The notes under the pieces were generated by a model. The model searched no databases. It had not been told where the DNA came from and saw only the letters and a program-made list of their open reading frames with translations. From positions 62,001-126,000 of the forward strand of contig JAVYIG010000321.1 of NCBI GenBank assembly GCA_035222895.1: a stretch of 64,000 nucleotides of DNA. Direction: 5' to 3'. Position 1 is the stretch's first letter; each line of letters starts with the position of its first letter. The stretch is from Strongylocentrotus droebachiensis (Eukaryota; Echinodermata; Echinoidea; Camarodonta; Strongylocentrotidae). Position numbers and translations under genes: made by a program. Shown here piece by piece: positions 35,546 to 47,070 of this stretch.

Positions 35546-38500
35546 GTGGGAAGAGAGAAATGTCAGAATGCTATCAGGTTAAGATGTGAATATAGCCATG
35601 ACCTCATCCAACTTTCCCTATTGTGTTTTAAAAATGTTGCATTTCCACAGTCCTTGTTTGCAGTAGTAAATCTGTACTCTGTAAAGAGATAGAGAGAGAG
35701 AAAAAGAGAACGAGGGCAATTTTATATTCTATGTTGAATGTGTGGGTTTGATGTTTATTGAACATGGAGAATATTGCTACCAAGATGTAGCAAAACTAAT
35801 TTGGAGATCTTGTGGGAGGATTGGTCATTGGAAAGTAAAAAGAAAATGAGTACACAATATGAGGAAACTGGAAGTTTGCACGAGGCTTGTATATGTACCT
35901 TCTAAGGCTTGTATCAATAGCTACATTGGAAATGTAGCCATATCTTCTTGTATTAAAGCCGGAGCTAAACAAATGGGTTTACGCAAGCAAGTGATGAGAT
36001 GAAAATGTCAGAGGGGTTTGCCGAATGACTCCGGAGGAAAGGTCACTACTCCAATCGTGATGAATGTTCAGGAAACTCCCGCGAAGCCGACATGAAGGAG
36101 AAGAAGTCTTTGCGCCGAAAATAGTCCAAGCGTAATAAGACGTAGCAGGAGAAAGGGTCCTATCGATTCCACCCACCCTATCAGAACAATCAACTGCCGG
36201 GTTCTTTGCTTGCTGGGCATCTGTCATCCACCATAATGCCAGCTTGACGGCAGACGTTTTTTTGTCTTTAATCTTTCCAACACCAAACTAGAATTCATCA
36301 TGTGTAAACATGCTTTAAGGAATATGTATATAACAATTGTTACGGTAGATTCTGCATATTCTGTTTTAAGTGAAAATTAATCTCACTACATCACAAGAAA
36401 AATCGCAGGTCTCTGCTAATTTAAAGTAAAGTAAATACGATAGTACTTATTTATTTTTCATCCATCACTTATATGCAACACAATGTTAATAATGATAATA
36501 CATGAGTGTATAATCAGCTCATTATACACAAATTAATTTATAATTCATGAATGAATCCTTTAATAATTCCTTCTTCCACTTTTTTAAATTATAAGAATGC
36601 TTGTGAATATTTTGATAATCCCTCAAATCATAGTATGAATTTACTGGTACTTCAGGTTTGCAATCAAATACTATTTTGTTTGATGTACTTCAGGACAGCA
36701 ATGTAAAGCAGCAAATGTAGAAAAAGATCTTTGAAGAGTCTGATTTGGCATGTAACCTATGCCTTACTTTGCGGCAGCATTTTGAGTTACAAATCGATGA
36801 TGGCAAGGCAATATCTAGGCTCAGAGACCTTCTGAAGCATGAATTATACCTTCATTTGTAAGCCCATCGTTTGTCAGTGGCTTGTTTAGATAGTCTTCAA
36901 GTGATCAGAGAAAAATAAAATCTAGCAACTTTCCAGGGGCAAGTGGCTGTCAGGAAGCATTTCGACTTGTTTTTACCTGTCCTCTAAAGACATTGGATTT
37001 GTTTCTCAAAATGAACCTGATGTTTTGAGAGATTGGGTAGTCTGTTTACTGGACATGTTGTGGTATTTGTCATGGTTCTTGCTTGTGTTGGCATCAGTGA
37101 AAGAAACTGATATCAGCCTCTTGTCTCTGCTATTTTGAATATTGATTTTCTTCAGCCATGGTTTGTTTTGAGTAAACGTTGGACTAATTGTTTTATGTCA
37201 GTTGCACCTGACAATTAAAATTGAAATGAAAAGTTTAAAAATTTAAGTGTTATTTGAGATTTCTTTTTGCATTCTTAGATCAACGTTGTTGATTGGAATT
37301 GTCCTTATATTTATGATTTGAAGACAGAACTTTGAAACAAAATTATTAAAAAAAACTTGTTTATTCTTTATTGCTTTTGCCTGGGAGCATAGAGGGCTTT
37401 TCAAAGACTTTCAATTTTATCCCATGAAACTAAGTCCCTTCTTTCTCATTTTACTTCTGACATATCTAGAATAACCCTTCTCTGTGTCAAAAGATGTGGC
37501 TAAAATTCCACCCCTCTCAAAATCCAGCCCCCACCCCTGCTTTAAAAAACCTTTCCCCCTGTGGTTTGTGCACGCCGTCCAAGCTGTAACGTATGTATCT
37601 GGAATATTGAACGCCTAAGGACCCATTTCACTTGGCTCTAGGTAATTGAATTTAAAATCAATAAAGGCATATATTATATGAGGCCATAGGACCCGTCTTC
37701 AATCCTCACATTGGAATGGACAATATTTCACATCAGAGAAAGAGACAAAGAGAAGAAAGTGAAAGAAGGATATAAAAAGAAGAGTGCAAAGCGAGATGGA
37801 TTTCGATTTCAGGATGTCGGGATAGTTGTGTGGACTAATGTACAGTGGACCTGCAACTCAAAATGTCCATGGGCTATAAACACCTTTCATATTCCAAAGG
37901 CAAGGAGGGCGTTCATACCGGCTATGGATTTCTTCCTCTTTTTTAACAAAGTTTAACATCTAATTGGCTCCTAAAAGAGGAGATCTTGAGTGCCACTTCT
38001 GAAAGAGTATCGTAATATTCAAAACATACTTCCTCATCATTTTGTAGATTGAATCCATTATCATGAAAGAAGGCATTTAGTATACAATTTCCATATCCCA
38101 GATCAAAGATTGAATAAAAAAGAATGACAATTCCATTCTTTTGATGAAATGATTTACAGAGGAAATGTCTTTCATTGGGAAATACTGTATGTGTTTTGTA
38201 ATGGAGAAGAAAGATATAAAACCGATATATATATAAATGTGTATGACTCACCTGCTCTATAACTTCTGACCTACATATATCTTGTAGTAACTTCTTAGAA
38301 ATATGTTTTTGGTCATAAAATTGGGTAATGTGGAATACCTCTCGATACCATGGGCATTTTGAAATGTTATTTACAATGACCTTTAATTTCATCCCACCCC
38401 CTAGCCCTACAACCGTGTAACGACGTGACTCGCTTGCGAGATGCCCATAAAACCTCGTCCTAAGTAGTCTTTACCCTCCAAATGGGCCTTGATTGTGGAT

Positions 38501-41129
38501 GCTCTAATGCCGTGCCCGGGCGAATAAGATGATGAGATTGTAACACGATGCCTTCATCCCATCATCATCATCTTGTCTGAGCCTTGGAGTTGACTCGATC
38601 TCTCCGGTGGAAAAACATCCGTAGGCAAACACGGTGTAAACCCAGGCAGGAAGGAAGGGTCGGTGGATGGAGGAAAGCGAGACCGCATCCTTCAAAGTCA
38701 ATGATCAACATCTCTCTCTACCGGTGTGACCGTCCATGATGCGGGTCGATCTCGGCAGGCCAGTTTGGTCAGGGCCTGCTTGGTGAGAGTCAATGACTAG
38801 AACAAAGAAGCGAGATAGATGACGTTGATGCATGGCTGGAGATGAGGAGATTCGGATCTTTGTCCTGATTCTTTCTTGAAATCACACACTCCGAGACGAC
38901 TGCATGTCAAATCTTGATAGATTGATGATATGTAATTATAGCAGTCGGGAGAATTCATGTCAACACATATAGCATCTTTCATGTTTGCTCTGTGTACACT
39001 AGATATTTGTTTCTTTCAGACAGCATTATTTATTTATCATTTCATTTTATCATTTCCCACAAGGAAGATCACATGAGGTAGTCCATTGATTTCTTATAAC
39101 ATAGTAGCAATCTTTCCCTCAATATTTTACTCTGTAATTTGTTTAAACTGACAAATATGAAGAAAAATAACGTTGACTGTGAACAAATTTGATTGAATTG
39201 GTTAATACTAGAAGAAGTCTGTTCAAAAAGTTGAATTTCCCCATTTCCACCATTTTTCAGCTTACATCGTTAGGTTTTAAGATTGGAAATCATGAAAGAG
39301 ATAAAAAGGGAAAGGGAAATCTGTGGAAAAAGTCCTCTAAAAAGATAGGAAGAAACCACAACGTGAAATACTAATCTTGCTTCCAATTCTGATGCAAATC
39401 CGATCATGAAGTACAATTTGTTGTGGTTGCCTGAGGTATTACTAGTTATGTGTTACCTTGAAAGCATTCGCTGGCCTCTTGCAGGAAGTCATTATACAAA
39501 ATCCTCTATTAACCTAGTCTTGAAGTCGGATATGTCAATAAAACAAACAGTGAAAATATAAGCAGTATCCTAGCTCTCACCCTTACCCTGTTCTAGTTTC
39601 CGTAGCATGTGTCTCTAGGTGTTAAATGCTTTTCCAGTAACTTATAAGATTTGAGCTGAATCCGCTTGCTTGATTTGGTGCTTAAGATTGACAGTAACAA
39701 AGGACTCTTCACACAGTCTGCATCTAGTTGATTCTGATGCATTGCTGTAGACATAGAGATTGATATCATTAGATATACCATATGTTTTGCTCACTTGGAA
39801 GCACTTGTCAAATTGTTCCTAGGACTTGGTGCAGGTTTTGCAAACAAAATGGTGGCAGTAGGAAGTACCCCCTCATTGCTGGAGGGCATGCAAGTGTCTT
39901 CTTCTCCAGACTTGTCACCCTGAGAGAAAGAAGAGGAGAAGAAACCCTCTGCTTTATGGCATTTTAATGTTATATTTAGGTCACCGGAAAGTAATGGGAG
40001 CATTTGGTAGAAATATAGAGTTAACATCACATGTGTGTTTCCTATTGCGGAACGAGGAGAAGATTTCATACCCCCCCCCCCCCCCCTCCCCGAGAAAAAG
40101 ACCCTCTGGAGAATTCAGCAAAGAGTAGCATTTGACCTGTATCTGAAGTCTATTGCCTAGTCAACATTTGCTCCTCTTCTCTTCATAAATGATGCATAGA
40201 TATATTGTTACCTTACGTTTCCTGTATGTAACCCTCTCAAATCCCACAACATTGTGCATTAATAACCTGCTGTAAGGGAAAGGAAAGCAAGATCTGTTTT
40301 TCTCCCTGTATTCCTCCGACCCCACAAGCATACGATATATCAGATTGCATGCATTCTTTCCTCCTAAACCTCAAAATATTGCTCTCATTTCCTTTGCCCC
40401 ATAAGAGATCTTTCAACCATGGTATTTCTTTTTAAAGAGGCATGAAAATGGAGCAAATGAGATTTATCAGCGCTCATCATTTGGCGCCGTACCCTTCTCA
40501 CGTTTCATACAAAGCCTCGGGAGTGAATTAGCGAGATGGGATTAAACTTGGATTACTCCTTGTAATTTCTCTGCGTTGAGTGGACTTGGTGTAATCTAAG
40601 CACTTTTATCTATAAGCTCATTTTACCTGAAATGAAATAATGAGATCAAAAGTTTGCCATTTAAGATGTTTTAGCTAGATAAATGGAGAGAAAAGTTGAG
40701 AGGGAAAATTCAGTAGCTGTAGGTTTTAGTTTGTTAAGGTAGACATTAAAACAAAAAAAATATATTGTGTTTTCTGTGTCCCTGTTGCTATAAACATTAC
40801 TGGTTGTGCATTAATAGCAAAACACTCCTTTACTCGCCCTCATATTAGTGCATGAATTAATTATAAATCTCTTTTATTTGCTTGTATCCGGCAGTACAAA
40901 TACACTCCGTTATTTACTGAGTCAAACAGAGTCAAACAGCATTTGACTTGTGCAAATCTTGATAATTGAGATTGTGTTGTGATGCTAAGATGATGCTTTG
41001 TTTATCTTCACTTTGCATTTCAAATCATACTTAATCGTACAATTCTCCACATCGCATCAATAATTCTCGACCATTACAGGTTGACAGAGTGATTTCACCA
41101 TAACGGTGGCAAAATGTAGCCTTGAGGCA
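35546..41129. other. long non-coding stretch
   Basis: No exon, RNA gene or defined mobile element recognised over about 5.6 kb. Landmarks: a short GA tract at about 35,692-35,702; GC-richer patches at about 35,990-36,210 and 38,400-38,780; and a poly-C run at about 40,071-40,086. The GC-richer patches are candidate regulatory or conserved non-coding islands, but nothing in the sequence proves this. Confidence 0.4.
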
Positions 41130-41230
41130 TTACTCTCTCTCCCTCTCTCTCTCTGCCTCTCCCCCTCTCTCTCTCTCTCCCCCCCCTCTCTCTCTCTCTC
41201 TCTCTCTCCCTCTCTCTCTCTCCCTCTCCA
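41130..41230 (+). repeat. CT microsatellite
   Basis: Interrupted (CT)n with short C runs over about 100 bp. Open frames here are artefacts. Confidence 0.92.
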
Positions 41231-41771
41231 CTGGGAATTATTGATTGATTCCATTTCCGGTAGGATTTCATATATGAAAGAAAAAAAATCTTATCTTTGG
41301 TAAGTGATGCTATTTTGGTAACAAATATAAACGTATCTGGATTGCGTTTGATTTTCAATTCCAATAATGATTGATTATTCAGGATTTTGTCCCTTTTTTC
41401 ATATCCAAATATTGAATATAGTTTATGAAGTACCCCGGTAGTAGATCTCTTTGGTGAATGTGAGTTTTTTTTCCTTCAAACTTAGATATTCCTTTATCTA
41501 AAAACTATAATCATGCAAATAATTGCATTTGTTAATTCCTTCTTCCTCTCTACAGTTGATACAACATGTATCAGATTTCCTGTTTTATGTGTTATTGCAT
41601 AGTTATAGATTACATTAAAATCACCCATCTGTTAATTGCCAAATAACAACAATTCTGTGCTTAACCATAGATTTATATGAATTGCCAATTGTGCAAATAA
41701 TTCTTCAAACCAATGAACATTGAGCTTTTAAGTAACATTACATATGTTAGTTTAGAAATAGATTGAATTGT
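41231..41771. other. non-coding stretch with an isolated strong acceptor
   Basis: TTCTTCCTCTCTACAG| at 41,555 is a textbook acceptor. The following frame compatible with entry phase 1 stops after about 15 codons at 41,600. It could be a terminal exon or chance, and I do not call it. Confidence 0.25.
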
Positions 41772-41826
41772 GTGTTTGAAGCCAGAAGGGTGTTATCTTG
41801 TATCTTTCTGGTTCTCAACAGATAGT
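41772..41826. repeat. solo hairpin repeat, shortened
   Basis: The left arm GTTTGAAGCCAGAAGGGTGT and the right arm TCTTTCTGGTTCTCAACAGA are imperfectly complementary with a very short loop. This looks like an internally deleted member of the hairpin family. Confidence 0.65.
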
Positions 41827-41908
41827 ACAGAGTGCATAGTGTGTTCATATCTTCTGTAGATGAATATTACAATAGGAACAAAGCTTTCTTTTCAAACTGT
41901 TGTCTTAC

Positions 41909-41939
<31 letters not shown>

Positions 41940-41969
41940 AAGAAAGAGAGAGAGAGAGAAAGAAAGAGA
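41909..41969 (+). repeat. GA microsatellite
   Basis: (GA)n with AAAG interruptions, about 60 bp. Confidence 0.93.
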
Positions 41970-42014
41970 TACCGCCCATATTTTTTTGTGAAAGCCAGGA
42001 CTTAAAGAATGCAT

Positions 42015-42215
42015 CTTTAGAGCTCCACTGCACTAGTTTGGCCAGGAGGGACTAGACCTCCCTGCATGGTCACTGACAAGTGGTTATCTCATCAAATAAG
42101 CTCTCAATGAACATTAGAAAAAGGGGATCATGGGGGGCCAATGGTCACTGATAAGGCATTGTTTGCTATGTAAAGGGCGCAAGTAGTTATAAGTAGTGCA
42201 GTGGGGCTTTAAATC
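42015..42215 (-). mobile_element. SINE tail fragment, minus strand
   Basis: The reverse complement contains TAAAGCCCCACTGCACTACT, then CCCATGATCCCC, ATTGAGAGCT, GAGATAACCACTTGTCAGTG and TGGCCAAACTAGT. These are in the same order as the 3' half of the SINE at 6725-7115. The tRNA-like head is missing, which is typical 5' truncation. Confidence 0.8.
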
Positions 42216-43615
42216 GTACCGTCTGTTTTGAAGGATAGGAAGACATGCCAGTTGACTCTTTATACTACCACTGTTACAGAATACAAGCCTTCTCACTACG
42301 TGGTAAAGAAGATACCCAACCTCCTATAGAACGTAAGAGTTGATTTACAAGAGCACACCACTTTACGGAACCTACCCACACATTCCTCCACAAACACTGC
42401 CTATAATTGCTCTGCACAAATGACAATTTATGCTTTGCCTGCTTGGCGCTGACTCGAAATAATCCTGACCAACATTTCGGCATCGATTGCCATCTCGTTG
42501 AGGATTGACTAATCTCGTCCTTGTTGTCGGTTTCGCTTTCCTGAGAGTGATGAGGGCGGGAGAGAGCAGGGCATATCAGATCAGCGCTTGTTAGTGAAGA
42601 GCATCTCGAGGAAGGCGTTTCATCGTCTTCCTCAAATTGGAAGTCGAGATCGGGAGATGAGAAGGAATGGAAACCTGAGTCGATTCACAGATGGATTGAG
42701 TTTTTATCTACCACCTTGCATGCTTTACCATGTATATACAGGTAGAATATGAAAATAGTACAGGAATTGCCCGAGAATACTGTATTCTAGAAATTGTGAA
42801 GAACCTTATAGACATTTGGTGCTTGGAATTTTGAATTGCTTCAGTTAGTCAGTTGTTTATGTGTATAGATGAAATATTACTTATAAAAGAGATCAAAATG
42901 GTTATGATTATTATTATTCTATGATTATTATTAACAAATATCACTAGCGATATTATTTTCGATACCACATCAGCAATGAGTAATATATTTAGCATTATTA
43001 TTTTTTAAGTTTGTATTTTACTACGGTAATCATATTCCAGGAACCAAATTAAAGCTTTGATTCTATCGTCTGTTGAGAGCATGTTTTGTCAGTAAAATTT
43101 CTGGGAAAGATTGGATTTGGATATTACAAGCACATTAAACTATTAAAAGCTCTAGAGGAAAATGTCCCTCAATAAGTTAAAAATAAGATTGTATCCATCT
43201 TGGCATTTGGGTAGAGTGAGCTTTTATGACATTGAAATGAAATAGAGAAGATTCATTCTATATCTTTGACTTTTTGCTTGAAGTGCTATTTGAGATAAAT
43301 ATTCAGGATAGTATCTTCACAATTTGATGCATTTATGGTGGGATTCATGACCTTCTCCAGTCTTTCTGTGTCATTCTGCATGACTAAAGTTTAAGCGAGT
43401 ATTGTGTCATCACAGGGTGTTTAATGCTTCTCTTGAAATCACATCTTGATCGTGATGTAAAATACAAACCAAAGAGCGATGCCTAGTGAGTAGTGAGCTC
43501 TCTATGCAGGAAAGTAAAGCTGTAAAAGAATGTTGTATAAATACATTTTTTGTTGATCTATTCAAGGGAGCTAGAAAATAAGATGAAGGGTGGACTTCTT
43601 AGGTTCTTTGGAATG
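42216..43615. other. non-coding stretch; one GC-richer patch
   Basis: A GC-richer patch at about 42,480-42,690 lies in otherwise AT-rich sequence. No exon recognised. Confidence 0.4.
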
Positions 43616-43617
43616 AT

Positions 43618-43758
43618 GAAAGAGAGAGTGAGAGAGAGAGAGAGAGAGAGTGAGAGACAAAGAAGGAAAGAAAGAGAGATATAAAAAAAGAGAGAATAGA
43701 GAAAAAGATTTATATATATATATATATTTAGAGAGAGAAAGAGAGAGAGAAAAAGTGC
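43618..43758 (+). repeat. GA microsatellite with internal TA run
   Basis: (GA)n interrupted by TATATATATATAT near 43,710-43,725. Confidence 0.9.
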
Positions 43759-43759
43759 G

Positions 43760-44062
43760 CTAGAGAGCTATAGAGGAAAACATTAATAGATGAGTGAAGT
43801 TAGGCATGAATCGTCCAGCTCTTTGTATATTAGAGAGTGGAAATTATGAAAAGTAAAGTATGAAATATCTAGAAGCCATTGCCATCCACCAGACGTGCTT
43901 TAGATATATATATAAATGGAGAAGGAGAGAGAGAGCTATAGAGGAAATCAGTAATAGATGAGTGAAGTTAGGCATGAATTTTCCAGCTTTATATTAGAGA
44001 GGGAATTATGAAAAGTATGAAATATCTAGAAGCCATGCATTGCCACTCGACGACGTGCTTTA
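43760..44062. repeat. 168-bp tandem duplication
   Basis: GAGCTATAGAGGAAA begins at 43,765 and again at 43,933. Both copies continue through AGATGAGTGAAGTTAGGCAT and ATGAAATATCTAGAAGCCAT to ACGTGCTTTAG, with small indels. Confidence 0.9.
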
Positions 44063-44750
44063 GCTTGTCATCTCAGCTTGTAGCCTTCTTGAGGAATTTT
44101 AATTTGATTTGATGCTCGTGAATGTGTCAATGTGAATGGTTGAATGAGTGTGAATCAAAGCACGCATTCTTTCCCCCACTTCCCCTGGGGTCTCTCATCC
44201 GCACAGGTTTATATTCTGATGGCCTTTAGCGCCATCCACACTGCTAATACCATTTCTCATTACGTCACATTTCCTTTCCCATCGATATTAAAAATGTATT
44301 GAGAGAACGTGCATAAGGCATCGCATAATAATGTACATCCACAATGAGATACAAGGTTGTAAGCAGGCGAAGTAGGTCATGTGTACAAAGAATTTATGGA
44401 AATGGGGGAAAAGCCAGCATATATAAAGCTTATTTGCAGTAGTAAAGAGGAAGGGGTCATAGCACTGTAAAGAGGTTGTACACCAATGAAAAGAGGGTGT
44501 GTGCGTGTACAAGGAGATTTTGAGGCAGTGGGAACAGTATCGCAAAGCTTGTTTTCGTTAATGAAGTGTGAGGGGGCTTAGCTGTAATCGTCAGAGAAAG
44601 TTTCCTCTTGTAGGAGGGAGTCTTCCAAATCCTGACTGCTGCCTCTCTCTCCCACATGCATATTTCTTGACGTGGATCGATTCACGTCACGTCCCCACTT
44701 TCCTTGAGGCATCAATGTTTTCACTCTCCCTGTCATCAAGGCCCAATACA
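44063..44750. other. non-coding stretch, nothing recognised
   Basis: No supported exon or repeat. Confidence 0.45.
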
Positions 44751-44751
44751 T

Positions 44752-45078
44752 TTGCAGTATTGTGAACAATGCCTTTATAAATGATAGCAATCTGTTTTAT
44801 ATTCACGAAGACATTACCCATTTTTTAAATGTTTACTTCGTGAGTTGGATACATAATCAAATGAGAACTATATTTCACCATATTTCTGTCATATGGCAAC
44901 AATTTGAATTGCAGTAATGTGAACAATGCCCTTTTAAATGATAGCAATCTGTTTTATATTCATGAAGACATTACCCATTTTTTAAATGTATACTTCGTGA
45001 GTTGGATACATAATCAAATGAAGACCATGTTACTGTACGGTACATGTTTTTATGCTGTCATATGGCAACAATTTGAAG
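44752..45078. repeat. 157-bp tandem duplication
   Basis: TGTGAACAATGCC begins at 44,761 and 44,918. The copies share GATAGCAATCTGTTTTATAT, GAAGACATTACCCATTTTTT, GTGAGTTGGATACATAATCA and CATATGGCAACAATTTGAA, with few differences. This indicates a fairly recent duplication. Confidence 0.93.
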
Positions 45079-45084
45079 TGTGTA

Positions 45085-46105
45085 ACCTCAAGCATTACTT
45101 CATGTAGTTTTCATTGGGGTACCGGTATCTTATAATCAAGCCGCACTTTCAATTTATTCATATATACTAGTCTGTGCATAATTTCATTTCGATACTTAAG
45201 GATTGTAATAATAGTGATTTATTAGGTAAAAAAATACAATCAATATTTTCTTTTAAAAAGAGCGTAAAATGTGTCATCAAATAATTTTAAGAAAGTATTT
45301 AATATCTTAGAATTTGAATGTGCTGGATGAAATAATATCTTTTTAATAGCAAGAAATTAAACATCAAAAGGTCTACAGCTGAAAAGAGAACGGATGCTTG
45401 TTTAGATATATAGCACAGTAAACTGTGTTAAACAGCTGCGAAAAAGACACTGTTTTTTCAAACTGTTATAAGATACAGAAATATGAAGTGTATTAATCTT
45501 GGAAGTCATAAACAAAAAAGATGCGGTTTTGCCGCGGCATATCTGAACGAGCTTTTCGGCATAAACTCGACAGATACAAGAGTAAACCATTCTAGCAAAT
45601 CATACTACGGACAGTCTCAAGTGTTGTGAGATTTGCATTATTCATTCAAAACTTGCCACTTACGCAGGCACACATGAACATACGCACACAGCGCACATAA
45701 ACCACCACGGTTATTGATTTCCACCATGTTTCTATTTTCTTGAAGGCGATAATGAAAATCCATACCGGACTTCCGCTGTTGGTTGTATCACTGTAAAGAC
45801 CACCTGCCCACGTGGGATTTATATGAATGAAATATGGGTGTGAAACTTACACCCCTTTAGGCTCCAGAGGAAGGATTGCTCTACATGCAGTACCTGTGTT
45901 GTGGTAAACCATCAAAACAAGTGATTGAAACAGGGTTTCCCCCTTTCTTTTCCACTTGTTTACTTCCCTCTTTATTGGGAAGAGTTAGTTTTATTCATAA
46001 TCTGTGATTTTATTCATAATTGGTGATAACATTGCCTGTTCTTATGATTAATTTCTTTATTTTTAGATTTCTTTGAGTTCCATGTTTATCTTTTTGTTAA
46101 AGAAA
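45085..46105. other. non-coding stretch, nothing recognised
   Basis: AT-rich, with no supported feature. Confidence 0.45.
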
Positions 46106-46320
46106 GCGGGATAGCTCATTTGGTAGAGCAGTGGTCTCGTACTCCAACAACCCGGGTTCGAAACCAAGGCGATAAGCTAGTGCCCTTTGGTAAGGCATTA
46201 ACCCTCATTACCAGGTCTTTGGAGAGGACCTAAAGCCGTCGGTCCTCTTAGCAGTCGGCCGGGTAAAATAACCACCACTACACTACACACAAAATGTGTT
46301 GGACATTGTTGACTTATTCA
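46106..46320 (+). mobile_element. tRNA-derived SINE, second family
   Basis: GGGATAGCTCATTTGGTAGA is a good A-box region and GGGTTCGAAACC a good B box, spaced as in a tRNA. The non-tRNA body includes GGTAAGGCATTAACCCTCAT, CGGTCCTCTTAGCAGTCGG and GGGTAAAATAACCACC. It differs from the family at 6725. The acceptor and anticodon stems do not pair well, so it is not a functional tRNA gene. The 3' boundary is approximate. Confidence 0.75.
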
Positions 46321-46472
46321 TAATGCATATGGTAAGGGCCATGTGTGAACATCATTAAAAAAACTAGAGGAATTGAGGAGATTGAGGAGATTTACATCTT
46401 TTTCACTTGTCTAGTTGTTACATTCTTGCAAGGACAAGACACAAGTGTAAAAATGCCTGACTTATAGACTTG

Positions 46473-46548
46473 GTCTGTTGGAAGCCAGATGGGTGTTAAC
46501 TTATATCATTTTACTCATGAGTTAACACCCTTCTGGCTACAAACAGAC
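46473..46548. repeat. solo hairpin repeat, best-preserved copy
   Basis: The left arm occupies 46,473-46,500 and the right arm 46,521-46,548: 28-bp arms with about three mismatches, loop 20 nt. Tips are GTCTGTT / AACAGAC and inner ends GTTAAC / GTTAAC. This copy defines the consensus of the family. Confidence 0.92.
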
Positions 46549-46681
46549 GGCCTGTTAGGTGAGAAAAACCCTGCGCCGGGACTGTCCAAATGTCAACCTA
46601 AAAGTGTGGGATTTAGAGACTTTACACGCTGTCTAAAGTAGGTGACACCCACTCTTGAAAGATGCATGCCGTATCTGTAGG

Positions 46682-47070
46682 CCTGTCCTCATCAGCTCGA
46701 AATTGCCAAATATCCCGCTATTTGAACAATTCGATCACAAATTGTCCAGTTAGTTTGCGTTTTCATTAGCCCAAAGTTGCAATTAGCAGGATATTTGGTC
46801 AGGATAATCATCCCAAGATGTCTTGGGATAGTTTGCAAAATATCCCACTCTTTGGCAGAATATCACGCTATTTGTCCGGTGCGTCCTCACCAGCCCGAAG
46901 ACTCGCACTATGCGCGAACGCTGAGCAAAATATCTCAAGCTAATTTCTCAAGGTCGAGTTTCAAGTTTTGAGGTCGAATCTCGAGCTGATGAAGACGCGG
47001 TTTGTAACTTCGGGATTATTTCCCAAATCAGAAATAGCGGGCTATTTGGCAATCTTGAGCTGATGAAGGC
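46682..47070 (-). mobile_element. 389-bp TIR element, copy B
   Basis: The left end CCTGTCCTCATCAGCTCGAA is mirrored near 47,045-47,068 (TTGGCAATCTTGAGCTGATG). The interior matches 17,981-18,321 in reverse orientation, including the palindrome CCCAAGATGTCTTGGG with one mismatch and the ATATTTGGTC / ATAATCATCC segment. It is about 50 bp longer than copy A, through internal sequence around 46,880-46,980. Confidence 0.83.

Noticed and set aside
41556-41602. A terminal exon after a strong acceptor
   Set aside because: It is compatible in phase with the candidate exon at 32.7 kb but encodes only about 15 residues before a stop, with no other support.
46106-46172. A functional tRNA gene
   Set aside because: Only the promoter boxes are well kept; the stems do not pair, and a SINE tail follows.
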